DNA of 64,000 nucleotides, from positions 124,001 through 188,000 of the forward strand of contig CBDDLJ010000009.1 in the NCBI GenBank assembly GCA_965230635.1. The letters run 5' to 3'. Below the pieces are notes generated by a model, which had not been told where the DNA came from, did not search any database, and was given only the letters and a program-made list of their open reading frames with translations. Numbering within the stretch: position 1 is the first letter of the stretch; the number at the start of each line of letters is the position of its first letter. Shown here piece after piece: positions 17,101 to 25,649 of this stretch. The stretch comes from CBDDLJ01 sp965230635. GTDB taxonomy: Bacteria > Pseudomonadota > Gammaproteobacteria > UBA1113. A program made the position numbers and the translations under genes.

Positions 17101-19940
17101 ACTTCCTTCAGTAATCCCACCTGTTTCAAATAATCCACATTGAGTTGCTTGCATTGATTAGTTGATAACAGCGTGGGCTTTTCATCACTGCCCTGAATGC
17201 CGCTTAACCAACTCATCGGTAATTGTGCACTATCCTGCCGTAATCCTTCAAAAGCCCAGCGTCCCAATGTATCTAACAAACGATGGACACGCGGGTTATC
17301 CAGTACCACGTTATCATCTAATAACTCACTACCATTTAATAGGTCTGTTTTCACCAAATAACGCCGACACACATTCACTATCAATGAACGATATAAGTCA
17401 CTAATTGATAATGTGGCTAACGGAGCATCTCCCGATTGTGAACCGGTGGTAACCCACCAGCTTCTTAATAAATACGCATGAATGGGAATACGGGTAACCG
17501 CCCAAAGGTCCGGATTCTTTTTGACTGCCTGAATAAACTCCCCAGTTTCTTTCGATTGCCCTAGGACTTTTTCAAAATACACTGCCACATTGCTATCTGT
17601 AAAACCACTGATTTCAACTAATCCCTCATGACTTATCCAATGCCGTAACTTTCCTATCGCATACGGCCGGGTCGTCACCAACTTCTTAAACGGCAACTGA
17701 AATAGCTTCTTCAGTAAGTTGCGCCAATACGTCTTTTTAGGGACTGGCAGTTCATCCAATCCATCCAACAAAAGCAAACAGGACTCCGGTGTTCTTTTCA
17801 ACGTGGTTAGTAATTGCCTGGCCTCATCTAAGCGAATATCTAACGAACCCCAACATGTACAGAGTAATAGTTCTTCTATATCCTTCGTTTTTTTGCCTAG
17901 CCCCAATTCCTTCGGTTGCAATTCACGACACCGGACAATAAGCACCGTTTCAAAATCTGACCACAACCCTGCTTTGCCCTTGCCTTGTTTGAAAAGTGCC
18001 CATTGGTAAGCAATATAATCTATCAAAGTCGTCTTCCCAACGCCCGCTGCACCGGAAACCACAACGGTATTCACGGATGGTAAAGGCTTTCTATCGCTGT
18101 CTTGATAGTTTGAGGAGTGAAACAAGTCATTCGGTTTAATGGTTTTTTTGTCACCCACCAACCTATCGCGCTCTCGTAATGGTTTGTAAACAGATTTGTC
18201 ATCAACCGGCTGTTGTCTATCCGCTGCGTTGTCTCGTTCTCTTACCACCTGGAGATTCACAAAATAATCCGCCAGTGAAAAATAATCCTCATTAAACAAC
18301 GGTTTTTCCACAAACATCTCTTTGTTGGTATAATACGATATCATTGCGGGCTGCCAATGTTGCCATAATGCAAAAGGCTGTGGTGCCGTGCTCGATTGTG
18401 ACTTGAGAAATAACTGTTTAATATTGGCTGATGCCGCGTAATCTCCCGCTACTTTATCATCATTATCCTTTCTTCTCACATCAGCACCCGCTTGGATCAG
18501 TGATTTTATTACTGTTATATAGTCACTTTCAGTCCTATCACCTGAATGAATAGACGTTGCCTGAGCTGCTCGGTGTAACGGTGTTTTTCCTTCGCAATCT
18601 GGTTGGTTAATAATTGCTTTACTTTTAGATAATAAACAGTCGAGAATCCTCCAATTACCTGTACTGGCAGCCAAATGAAGTGGGCATTCACCCTTGACAT
18701 TAGGTTCAGTAATTCCTGCATCATCATGTTTCAATAAGTGTTCTGTTATCTCTTTATTATCCCTTATCGATTTGGCATTGAAGTGCAAGGGATAATCCCC
18801 AGCATCATTTTTTTTAGGAGCAACGTTCCGTTGAACTAACTGTTCAACGACATCTGTTAATCCCAATGCGACGGCTTTGGACAATGCACTTCCACAAAAT
18901 GAATCAAATGGTGCCGTGATATTAAAATCAGCAGAAATCAGTGCTAATGCAAGCCGTTTATAAACATCGCCTGTTTCATCCTGTTCGAGTTGGCTCTTCT
19001 CAATGCAATGAAAAGCCGTTTCGATGAAATCAATCTTGTCTTTTTCAAGTAATGATAACGCCTCATCCTGCTGAAGAAAGAAGTCAACGGTTTTTTCCAA
19101 TCCACCAACTAGCGCCGATCGGCATAACGCATTGAAATTGTCTTGTATAAAATGAATCCCCGTGCGTTCTAGCAAATAATGGCAGGTTAAATCAATGGTG
19201 CTAGCGGCTTTTGCTGTACAACACCCTTTAATGGCACCAACAACCGGCAACTCACCAATATCATTGGGCTGTAAGCTATCTGCATCATACGCCACTAAAT
19301 GTTTCACCATCGAAAAATAACCATTTCTCGCCGCTTGATATAAAGCGGTTTCACCGTATTCTCCTTGGCAATTAATAAAGGCGGTAAGTTCTTCTTTTGT
19401 CAATGTCGCTGTTAATGTTGATAGGAGATAACACACGATGTCATCTGCCCCATGTATTGCTGCCGAATGCAATACTGTTAATCGCTGCTCTCCATAACTT
19501 CCCACTGTCATATCAGCGCCTGCTACTACCAATAGTTTGCACATAGTCACATTGTTTGCCTCAATAGCTAAATGCAATGGCGTTTTTCCATTCAATTGCC
19601 TGTTAATATAGTGTTGGTACTCACTCTGTGTTGATAAATAATAAATAATGCTAACGCAATCATAAGGGATGAAATGATGGAATAAATCATCTTTTATACG
19701 TGGGTAATCTGGCACTGTTTCATTCTTGAGCAAGCTGGTCAGTGTGTCTTCAATGCGTTTCTTTACTGCCTCTATGTTGTACTTTGAATCACCGCTACGC
19801 TCTGCAATGTCATAAGCGGTAGCATAACAACACAATTTCACTTGATCGCTATTGCTCGTATCCGGGCAGTGATCACCTTTTGCAATACAAGTAGCCACAT
19901 CATCTATGGAAACATTAACTGCTTGTCGCTTTTCATTCAA
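14145..19940 (-). CDS. Ankyrin-NACHT-tandem repeat giant protein
   Basis: 1931 residues if translation starts at TTG 19940. The frame stays open 48 codons further upstream (to 20084) without an ATG, GTG or ribosome binding site. Order: polar N-terminus; ankyrin repeats about 115-515 (NGKTPLHLAIEANN, GKTPLHRAAQ); NACHT NTPase with P-loop GAAGVGKTT near 630 and Walker B CLLLLDGLDELP near 725; a leucine-rich helical linker (QQRFEFLHLSFQEFLAANV, typical after NACHT); about twenty 35-residue helical repeats; and a C-terminal domain (DIPVHLLLPLYQKTH) shared with the second NACHT protein at 36235-40527. No signal peptide. It could be an NLR-like sensor or a secreted host-directed effector; the sequence does not decide. 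Confidence 0.8.
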   Translation of the reverse strand: MNEKRQAVNVSIDDVATCIAKGDHCPDTSNSDQVKLCCYATAYDIAERSGDSKYNIEAVKKRIEDTLTSLLKNETVPDYPRIKDDLFHHFIPYDCVSIIYYLSTQSEYQHYINRQLNGKTPLHLAIEANNVTMCKLLVVAGADMTVGSYGEQRLTVLHSAAIHGADDIVCYLLSTLTATLTKEELTAFINCQGEYGETALYQAARNGYFSMVKHLVAYDADSLQPNDIGELPVVGAIKGCCTAKAASTIDLTCHYLLERTGIHFIQDNFNALCRSALVGGLEKTVDFFLQQDEALSLLEKDKIDFIETAFHCIEKSQLEQDETGDVYKRLALALISADFNITAPFDSFCGSALSKAVALGLTDVVEQLVQRNVAPKKNDAGDYPLHFNAKSIRDNKEITEHLLKHDDAGITEPNVKGECPLHLAASTGNWRILDCLLSKSKAIINQPDCEGKTPLHRAAQATSIHSGDRTESDYITVIKSLIQAGADVRRKDNDDKVAGDYAASANIKQLFLKSQSSTAPQPFALWQHWQPAMISYYTNKEMFVEKPLFNEDYFSLADYFVNLQVVRERDNAADRQQPVDDKSVYKPLRERDRLVGDKKTIKPNDLFHSSNYQDSDRKPLPSVNTVVVSGAAGVGKTTLIDYIAYQWALFKQGKGKAGLWSDFETVLIVRCRELQPKELGLGKKTKDIEELLLCTCWGSLDIRLDEARQLLTTLKRTPESCLLLLDGLDELPVPKKTYWRNLLKKLFQLPFKKLVTTRPYAIGKLRHWISHEGLVEISGFTDSNVAVYFEKVLGQSKETGEFIQAVKKNPDLWAVTRIPIHAYLLRSWWVTTGSQSGDAPLATLSISDLYRSLIVNVCRRYLVKTDLLNGSELLDDNVVLDNPRVHRLLDTLGRWAFEGLRQDSAQLPMSWLSGIQGSDEKPTLLSTNQCKQLNVDYLKQVGLLKEVGSNIGAQQRFEFLHLSFQEFLAANVIAVMLRQGAKEQKTHVTQVIYRYKYHPNFTLVWPLVAGLLKRYPEALNDFLSILVAGPKDWVGFVEADFLMRCLTASLPSSADTKALGLPQQVLLRAVKQRIKQLNKLPETWQEATIDTLSMCPSLIRLNVDTVLAFLRDEKVDGFVRVELARSTVAHWSPTPEGVEAVWALLRNEKVDGYVRGDLASSIGAHWPPTPEWVEMVLALLRDEKVDGYVRVELARSTVAHWPPTSEGVEVVLTLLRNEKVYGHIRAKLARSTVAHWSPIPEWEEVVLALLRDEKVDGYVRVELARSAVAHWPPTPEWVEVVLALLRNEKVDGFVRVELARSAVAHWPPTPEGEEVVLVFLRDEKVDGFVRVELARSAVAHWPPTPEGVEVVLAFLRDEKVDGYVRVELARSTVAHWPPTPEGEEVVLTLLRNEKVDGDVRIELARSTVAHWPPTPEGMEVVLTLLRNEKVDGDVRVELARSTVAHWPPTPEWEEVVLALLRNKKVDGYVRVELARSAFAHWPPTPEGVETVLAFLRDKKVDGDVRVELARSAFAHWPPTPEGVEVVLTLLRDEKVDGYVRVELARSAFAHWPPTPEWEEVVLALLRDEKVDGYVRVELARSAVAHWPPTPEGEEVVLTLLRNEKVYGHIRAKLARSTVAHWSPTPEWVEAVWAFLRNEKVDGDVRVELARSTVAHWPPTPEGVEGVWALLRNEKVDGDVRVELARSTVAHWPPTPEGVEVVLTLLWNEKVDGDVRVELARSTAAHWPPTPEGVEVVWALLRDKKVDEYDRGKLASDAFAHWPPTPEGVETVLAFLRDKKVGEYVHVKLASSVIQQWPKLPNKAQAFLDSLFVKDSNGKDLSGDVDIPVHLLLPLYQKTHDQGRQYIREQLVKHRVLVYEQAGTVLVTQAGQTEKLKLPRPIIQEIQKDMQPYRINIDDSVGMLSKLNLFSSEHTEKSNEQTSCSNIRPVMQ
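14565..16637 (-). repeat. 105-bp tandem repeat array, about 20 units
   Basis: An in-frame array encoding 35-residue units of the form AHWPPTPEGVEVVLALL + RDEKVDGYVRVELARSTV. The marker GGCCAATGCG recurs at 14761, 14866 and 14971, confirming the 105-base period. Units differ by only a few substitutions and are visibly GC-richer than the flanking genome. Two units even share the variant VYGHIRAKLARSTV, which suggests block duplication. Each unit is predicted as a helical pair, HEAT-like by pattern. Confidence 0.95.
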
Positions 19941-20056
19941 TTCAGTAATCAGTGCACCGAGATTTATTTGTTTATCCGGTGTTAAGCAAAACTTTATCTC
20001 AATATGTTTGTTGTTATAGGTCCGGGCAATGATTGTCTGTGATTGAGGCTCTCTTG

Positions 20057-22372
20057 TTAACTGTTGTGCTGGAGGATTTTTTTTTTATTTTCAGACACTT
20101 CTGGTGAATCAGTACTTTTTGAGTAAAAATCAACATGCGTTTTCATTAACGTATAATACACATTCATGCGGCCTTTGAGCTCAATCACTTCAGCCAGCGG
20201 TTTTTCCCATTTTTTAAGGGCTGGATCGGTAGCTTTATCGGCAGCTCTCGGCTGCTTCTCTGGATCGGTTAATGTGTTAGTCTTGTCAACTTGATTTTTT
20301 ATTAACTGTTGCATAAACGGATCGGTGATCGCTTTACCACCGGTTTGAATACTCGTTTTGCGCTCATAGGCTTTATCCGCCACCATTAGCACAGCCTCTT
20401 TTTCCACCACTATCTTGTTTGCTAAATGGTCATACCCACCCAGTGCCTTTGCTGTTTTTTCAAGCGCCTCCTGAGGAAATGTGGCTAATAACGCACGGCC
20501 CCAGTAAGATAAGGTAGGACGTATTTTATGTTGTAATGTGGCAATAAATGCAAAACGTGTTTCTTCACTGTATCGACTGTCTGTTAACCCTTCATAAAAA
20601 TCAATGTCATCGGCAAAACAATGGCTCCAAGCGTCCCTGGCCATGTCAGTAAATTGAGTGTTGTATTGGTATAATTCTGATGGCCGTGAGGTAGCTTGCG
20701 CCTCTTTATAGACTTTTCGTTCCTCTTCACTTATTAATGCCGCCACTGTACTTTTCAAGTGTGTCTCTTGTTCAGCTAACGACAATAAACATTGCGCAAC
20801 ATGCCGCTTCAGCATAAAGCCTTGAGTTTTGGGATCGGCTTTTGATGCGTTGTAATAATGGGCTAACACTTCAATTATTTTTTCTCGGATACCTGAAGAG
20901 CAAACCGAATACACAGCCCATAATCGATGGGTGATTTCATAACAAAATTCAGGGTGTTGATATGTCTTTGTCTTTTCTTTTTTCGCTTCAGGTAACAAGG
21001 CATCTAATTGTGCTAATTGTTCTGTTGTTTTTTCTTCGTCATTTTTTTCATTGCTCTCGGCAATAGCTAACCATGCACTTTCCCACGTTGTCACCGCCTC
21101 AAAATACGCTTTATCTGCACGGTGATGCCGCCAAGCTTGGCGAGTTAAGTGAATAGCTCGGCTAAATAAATTCCAGCCGGCAGAAGTTGCTGCAGGCGTT
21201 TCCACGCCACACGATTCGACAGCCTGAAAGACTGAACCACCCACTTCAGCTATTTGTAGAAATAACATCGCGCCAATTTTTAAACGATGTGCATAGCGAG
21301 TCCGTTTTGTTCGATGATTGTTGATGTGCCTTAATGCGTGGTTTGATAATGCGATCGCATGCTTTAATCGTGCTAGGGCAAATTTGTCCTCATCACTGTC
21401 TGCGTTAACTGCTTGTAGGCGCTGCTCCAAGCTTTGTATTGCGGCCTCTATCGGTTTTTTATGGGTATTTAGGGCAAGCTTCGTCAGCTTTATTTTTCGC
21501 ATTTCTGCCAGCGATTGACATAAAGAATACATGATGACGCTGGATAACGCTATGTCAGGGGCATGGACTTTATTCAGTTTTTCTGTAATAATTTGGCTCA
21601 TTTGCACAACGTCGTCTGGACTTTTTTTAATTTCGCCTTTCAGACTTTGAGTGATAGCATGGTACAATTGTTTAAAATTTAGTTTTGCCGTATCAATTTC
21701 AGTGAGTAATTTCTCAAATAAGGCTTTCACCAACACGTCATCACGGCATGCGACAACAACTAATGCTTGCTCTATGGTTTGTGGATCGGTTCTATCGATA
21801 CGACTAATAATATGACGGATAACCTTGCTTAAATGTTTAATGGCCAAGTCATTATTTGACGGGTTATTCTTAGCCAATTCATACACGCGATTAAATTCAG
21901 CTACAATCAGTTGCGTTGAAAGAAATGGGGCTTCTTGTAGGAGGATATGACGCGTCGATGGTTTCTTTTCAGCAGTACGGTGTTGTGTGTGTTTTCTCTT
22001 TTTTGAGGGTTTTTCTAATGATTCGAAAAGTTCCCTTAATGAGCGATAGTCTTTTTCATAATAAGATGAGTTACAAATAGTTTGCTTCACATCAGGATCT
22101 GATATTTTCTTCAGTTGTGCTCTAAACCGCCGTAGCACTCGTAGCGTTTCTTTGACCTCGTCTTTTTGCTTGAGGACAATTTGTGTTTTTCCTAACCCAA
22201 TTAAGCAGCGAAAGTGCAGAAGCTCGATGGGGTTAATGTCTTTTAGTATATTCCAGCCGCGAGTAAATTTTGCTTCCGCTTTCTCATAGGCTTTGCTTGC
22301 GTATCTATTTTCTCCTTTCTTTACCTCTTCCTCAGCTAGATTTACTAGCGTGGTTTTGTGTGGATCAGGCAT
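20057..22372 (-). CDS. Helical/TPR-like protein preceding the ankyrin-NACHT frame
   Basis: 771 residues ending SENKKKILQHNS. It starts MPDPHKTTLVNLAEEE with AGGAGG about ten bases upstream, the best start signal in this locus. The N-terminal 110 residues look like TPR helices (YASKAYEKAEAKF, LLHFRCLIGLGKTQ). The rest is mostly alpha-helical with no catalytic motif I recognise, and a short Lys/Arg-rich stretch lies near 120-130. Its last codons run through an A10 tract. A -1 shift there would avoid the stop and continue into the ankyrin-NACHT frame, giving about 2742 residues. It may therefore be the N-terminal part of that protein. Confidence 0.75.
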   Translation of the reverse strand: MPDPHKTTLVNLAEEEVKKGENRYASKAYEKAEAKFTRGWNILKDINPIELLHFRCLIGLGKTQIVLKQKDEVKETLRVLRRFRAQLKKISDPDVKQTICNSSYYEKDYRSLRELFESLEKPSKKRKHTQHRTAEKKPSTRHILLQEAPFLSTQLIVAEFNRVYELAKNNPSNNDLAIKHLSKVIRHIISRIDRTDPQTIEQALVVVACRDDVLVKALFEKLLTEIDTAKLNFKQLYHAITQSLKGEIKKSPDDVVQMSQIITEKLNKVHAPDIALSSVIMYSLCQSLAEMRKIKLTKLALNTHKKPIEAAIQSLEQRLQAVNADSDEDKFALARLKHAIALSNHALRHINNHRTKRTRYAHRLKIGAMLFLQIAEVGGSVFQAVESCGVETPAATSAGWNLFSRAIHLTRQAWRHHRADKAYFEAVTTWESAWLAIAESNEKNDEEKTTEQLAQLDALLPEAKKEKTKTYQHPEFCYEITHRLWAVYSVCSSGIREKIIEVLAHYYNASKADPKTQGFMLKRHVAQCLLSLAEQETHLKSTVAALISEEERKVYKEAQATSRPSELYQYNTQFTDMARDAWSHCFADDIDFYEGLTDSRYSEETRFAFIATLQHKIRPTLSYWGRALLATFPQEALEKTAKALGGYDHLANKIVVEKEAVLMVADKAYERKTSIQTGGKAITDPFMQQLIKNQVDKTNTLTDPEKQPRAADKATDPALKKWEKPLAEVIELKGRMNVYYTLMKTHVDFYSKSTDSPEVSENKKKILQHNS
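20077..20086 (-). promoter_or_regulatory. A10 slippery tract at junction of two frames
   Basis: Ten consecutive A residues on the coding strand near the 3' end of the 771-codon gene. In the zero frame codons read AAT AAA AAA AAA ATC and the gene stops 27 bases later. The -1 frame is open from this tract through to 14145. One extra A in the mRNA, or a ribosomal -1 slip on A-AAA-AAA, would join the frames. Equally, it may be a simple indel in a homopolymer. Confidence 0.6.
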
Positions 22373-22634
22373 CCTGTCTATCCTCCTACATTATAACGTC
22401 TTATAAAATGCTACTCGTTTACCCAAAGAAAATTAGCGTATTAACCACTGGTAAGCTTCAATTGTATGCCCATTTCAATAATTTTCAAGCACATTGTCGT
22501 GCAATCCCTGTGCAAAAAATTATCTTATTGACTTTAACTGTTTTTTTGCAATTACACCGGAATGAATTCTTTCACATCAGACTTAGGAATTGATCGTAAG
22601 CGTTTAGCTAACTACATACTTGCGTCATATCTTT

Positions 22635-23447
22635 TTATTCAAGTAGTAGTGTATGTTTTTGAAAATTTTTTATACATTTCTGTTTTTCATGTGGGTAAAA
22701 ATACGTCCACTTATCGTTGCGTGCCGTATGCAGCGACAAACGCTTACCATTGATATTAATACTTATTTCATCTACATTGCTTCATCAGTTTGCGATCAGT
22801 TTTTCTTTTGCAATAACATCAAAACACTCTAATAGACTGTAGGCCTCCTTATTAAAATTAAAAAAAAGCCAGTACTGATGTTAAGTCCGATTTGGTCAGT
22901 CAAGTGATCTTCAATTTGATTGTAAGAGATTAGCTGATATTGAGACATATAAACAGAACTTGCTTTTGTCTTTGGACCATATTGAATTGGGCGCGTAACA
23001 AACTCAGAAAAATCAGCAACGAATTGATTACCTTTTTCATCTATTAATATTTGAGCCCGATATTCGGTTACATGTACCGATACGGCAAAGTCCATAACTT
23101 GTCTTGACTCATAACCTCCCATCTCTATAATTACTCTTGGCTAATCGGCGTTTATCAATCTTTAATTTTAACCCCACCTGGATCTTTAATAGGTTTAAGC
23201 TGTGAACCTTTACGGCCAGCTTGGCCACCAGGCTTTCGTTTTGAAGTTCACTTCTTCTTGTTTGTTTTTTTTCGATTCGGATCACTGGATAGTGGTTTAC
23301 TTGAATTTTTGCTGTTTAAGCCGAGATTATTAAAATCAATATTAATTGGATTGTTGCACAAAACTCAGATGATATTCCTTTCTCCTTTGCTAGAAAGTTT
23401 TTTGCGTCCTCAATTGTTTTGCCGACATCAACATTGTCAATCTTCAT
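22635..23447 (-). mobile_element. IS66-family transposase remnant (multiply frameshifted)
   Basis: Reading on the minus strand from ATG 23447, fragments in changing frames follow the IS66 transposase order: MKIDNVDVGKTIEDAKNFLA with KEKGIS; LNSKNSSKPLSSDPNRKK; KPGGQAGRKGSQLKPI; MGGYESRQVMDF with VTEYRAQIL and RPIQYGPKTKASSVYM (22829-23122); then, after a T8 frameshift, FNFNKEAYSLLECFDVI; and ISINGKRLSLHTARNDKW followed by TYFYPHE. It ends near TAA 22635, well short of the usual length, so the DDE domain is truncated. At least three frameshifts or stops make it non-functional. Confidence 0.85.
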
Positions 23448-23698
23448 TGATGAAACTTATTGCCTATGAAATAAGTGCTATCATAACACGACTTTTTTCA
23501 GCGGAATTTTTCGGGCACAGGACTCATCTACCGGATTTTTTAATTTTGGGTGTTTCCATCAACTCATGGAAATACCCACAAACAGTGATAAACCTCCTAT
23601 TATTTTTTACTCCATGGCATGAAATTAAAACAGACAAATGAACGAAATATAACACCAACATGAAGGTATCAAACCATTTTTTATTGAATAATTACATT

Positions 23699-24703
23699 TC
23701 ATCTTTCACTAGACGAAAACAAAGGCACCACACTCAAACCAGAGAAACCATCAACAATTTGCTCAATATTTTTCTGCAAAAACAGTAATTTGATATTAGG
23801 TCCCGCATCTTGAGTGAAATAGATAGGTATCCCTTTTGCCCGCATTGACCACACTGCTTTTATAATACGTAATGATTCAGGTAATGCATATTGAATTGGA
23901 GGCCAGCTGGTTTGCATTAACGCATGCATGGCAATCGCATTGCGCTCTACCGCTTCACCTAACAAGGTGAAATTGCGTAAGGTTATCGCTTGCTTGACAG
24001 TTATTAAATCTTGCTCTACTTGTTTTGGCCAAAGGGTATAAAAAGGTGATGTTTGTTGGCATTGTTGCATAGCTTGCCTAGAACTCAGCGGCTTTTCTTC
24101 TGCTTGCACCATTAAAATACCGAGATGTAACTCTGGCCATGTGAGATCGATAGGCACACCATGGCAATCCATACCGTCTTTTTGTGTGCCGGACTGCCAC
24201 TCAACAAAGCCTGGCCATATTGAACGACATGCACTGCCGCTGCCCATCCTAGCTAAAATTGATAATGAGGCATCTGACAATTGCCATCCATGTAAGCAAT
24301 TTAACGCCAAGGTCAAAGCAGAAAAACCACTCGCAGAGGATGCCAAACCAGCAGCTGTCGGGATAGAATTATTTGTATGAATATCATAATAAAGCTGAGT
24401 TGGAAATAAATTTAAAAAATTTACAACCCGCTGAAAAAAAACAGATGAAGATTGCATTCGTTCATCATTTAAATAAACGCGATGTTCTTTTTCATTATTT
24501 ATTAATACTCTGGTATGTGTGCCTTTGCCTGGTAAGGTCACTGATAAGCTGGCGGTTACAGGCAAATTTAAATTTACATCACGTTTACCCCAATACTTGA
24601 CCAGCGCAATATTGGTAGCAGCAAAACAATTTCCTGAGTCTGCAACTGGTGAAGAAAAATCTTGTGGTATCAGCTTGGAAACAATATCTTTTTTATTCAA
24701 CAA
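23699..24703 (-). CDS. mvaD: Diphosphomevalonate decarboxylase
   Basis: 334 residues, last enzyme of the mevalonate pathway: ATP-dependent decarboxylation of diphosphomevalonate to isopentenyl diphosphate. Family marks are NIALVKYWGKRD, LPVTASLSVTLPG, the GHMP loop AGLASSASGFSALT, GSGSACRSIWPGFVEW and the C-terminal TQDAGPNI with the catalytic Asp. It starts at TTG (24703 or 24700) with AAGGAG at good spacing, and overlaps the upstream GHMP kinase by about 11 bases. Confidence 0.93.
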   Translation of the reverse strand: MLNKKDIVSKLIPQDFSSPVADSGNCFAATNIALVKYWGKRDVNLNLPVTASLSVTLPGKGTHTRVLINNEKEHRVYLNDERMQSSSVFFQRVVNFLNLFPTQLYYDIHTNNSIPTAAGLASSASGFSALTLALNCLHGWQLSDASLSILARMGSGSACRSIWPGFVEWQSGTQKDGMDCHGVPIDLTWPELHLGILMVQAEEKPLSSRQAMQQCQQTSPFYTLWPKQVEQDLITVKQAITLRNFTLLGEAVERNAIAMHALMQTSWPPIQYALPESLRIIKAVWSMRAKGIPIYFTQDAGPNIKLLFLQKNIEQIVDGFSGLSVVPLFSSSER

Positions 24704-25649
24704 TGTGCACTCCTTTGTCTGCTATAGCAAACGAAAATTGTTTGATGCCTTTTTTTTCTTGTCTTGCATCCTGGGGAAATGTGCCTGCAGGTAAATCTCC
24801 TAATGCCAAAATACAATCTCCTAAGCCTGAACCTGAAATTTTTGCACCATAAATAGTCGGGAGACAACGCAAACGCAATAATATTTCTTCACTAATTGCA
24901 CAACTAACCCCTAACGCTTGTTGTAATCCTTGGTGTCGTGTAAACCATTGCCCCACTTCAACCCAGTCTGTTTTTTCCAATGCAGCAGCAATGGCTTGAC
25001 TGCAGCAGTGTATCGCTTCAAATATTGCTTGAAAAAAATCTGGCGACTGCTTTACTGCCGATTGCACTTGCGCCACCACAATAGGCGTTGCTGTCTTATA
25101 ACCCAAATAAATTAAATGAAAACGGGGATCCGATGCAATAGGTGTTATGCGCAAAGGTGCCATGGTATAAGCAAGCAAGCCACCAAAAACACTGGCAGCA
25201 ACATCAGCGCAAGAAGCTTGTGGTTGCACTAATAGAATAGCGGCTTTGGCTTTCTTATAAATGGCTTCTAATGACAACGCTTGCTGTGTAAACTGAATTA
25301 ATACAGCAGCACAAGCAACAGTGACTGCTGCCGAAGATCCTAAGCCTAATGTATGTGAAAAATCACTGTGGATTTCTAAAGAAAATCCTGTTTTCAATTC
25401 TTTTAAGAAAAGATGAATAGCGGCTAAGACATATTGAAAAGGTTTTTCTATCTTAATTGTAGAAAGCTGCGTTTCATATTGGCCTAATGAAGAGTGAATA
25501 GTAATTTTTTCATCATGACGTTGTGTTAGTGTGACATTAATTCGTGACGCTATCGCAGCTACCACTGCTTGTTTACCTTGTAGTACTGCATGCTCCCCGC
25601 TAACAACAAAGCTCCCTGGTGCAGAAGCTTTAAGCGGCATGCAAACCAT
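24693..25649 (-). CDS. GHMP kinase, probable phosphomevalonate kinase
   Basis: 318 residues from ATG 25649, chosen for AGGGAG six bases upstream. The longer frame from 25718 lies inside the preceding gene. Marks: KASAPGSFVVSGEHAVLQG, GHMP loop HTLGLGSSAAVTVA, CADVAASVFGGLLAY and C-terminal KISGSGLGDCILAL. The SCADVAASVFGG segment resembles phosphomevalonate kinases, and its place between a mevalonate kinase-like gene and mvaD fits. The assignment versus mevalonate kinase is inference. It overlaps the upstream gene by 20 bases. Confidence 0.7.
   Translation of the reverse strand: MVCMPLKASAPGSFVVSGEHAVLQGKQAVVAAIASRINVTLTQRHDEKITIHSSLGQYETQLSTIKIEKPFQYVLAAIHLFLKELKTGFSLEIHSDFSHTLGLGSSAAVTVACAAVLIQFTQQALSLEAIYKKAKAAILLVQPQASCADVAASVFGGLLAYTMAPLRITPIASDPRFHLIYLGYKTATPIVVAQVQSAVKQSPDFFQAIFEAIHCCSQAIAAALEKTDWVEVGQWFTRHQGLQQALGVSCAISEEILLRLRCLPTIYGAKISGSGLGDCILALGDLPAGTFPQDARQEKKGIKQFSFAIADKGVHIVE

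Noticed and set aside
23258..23641. 127-codon plus-strand frame
   Set aside because: Antisense to the IS66 remnant.
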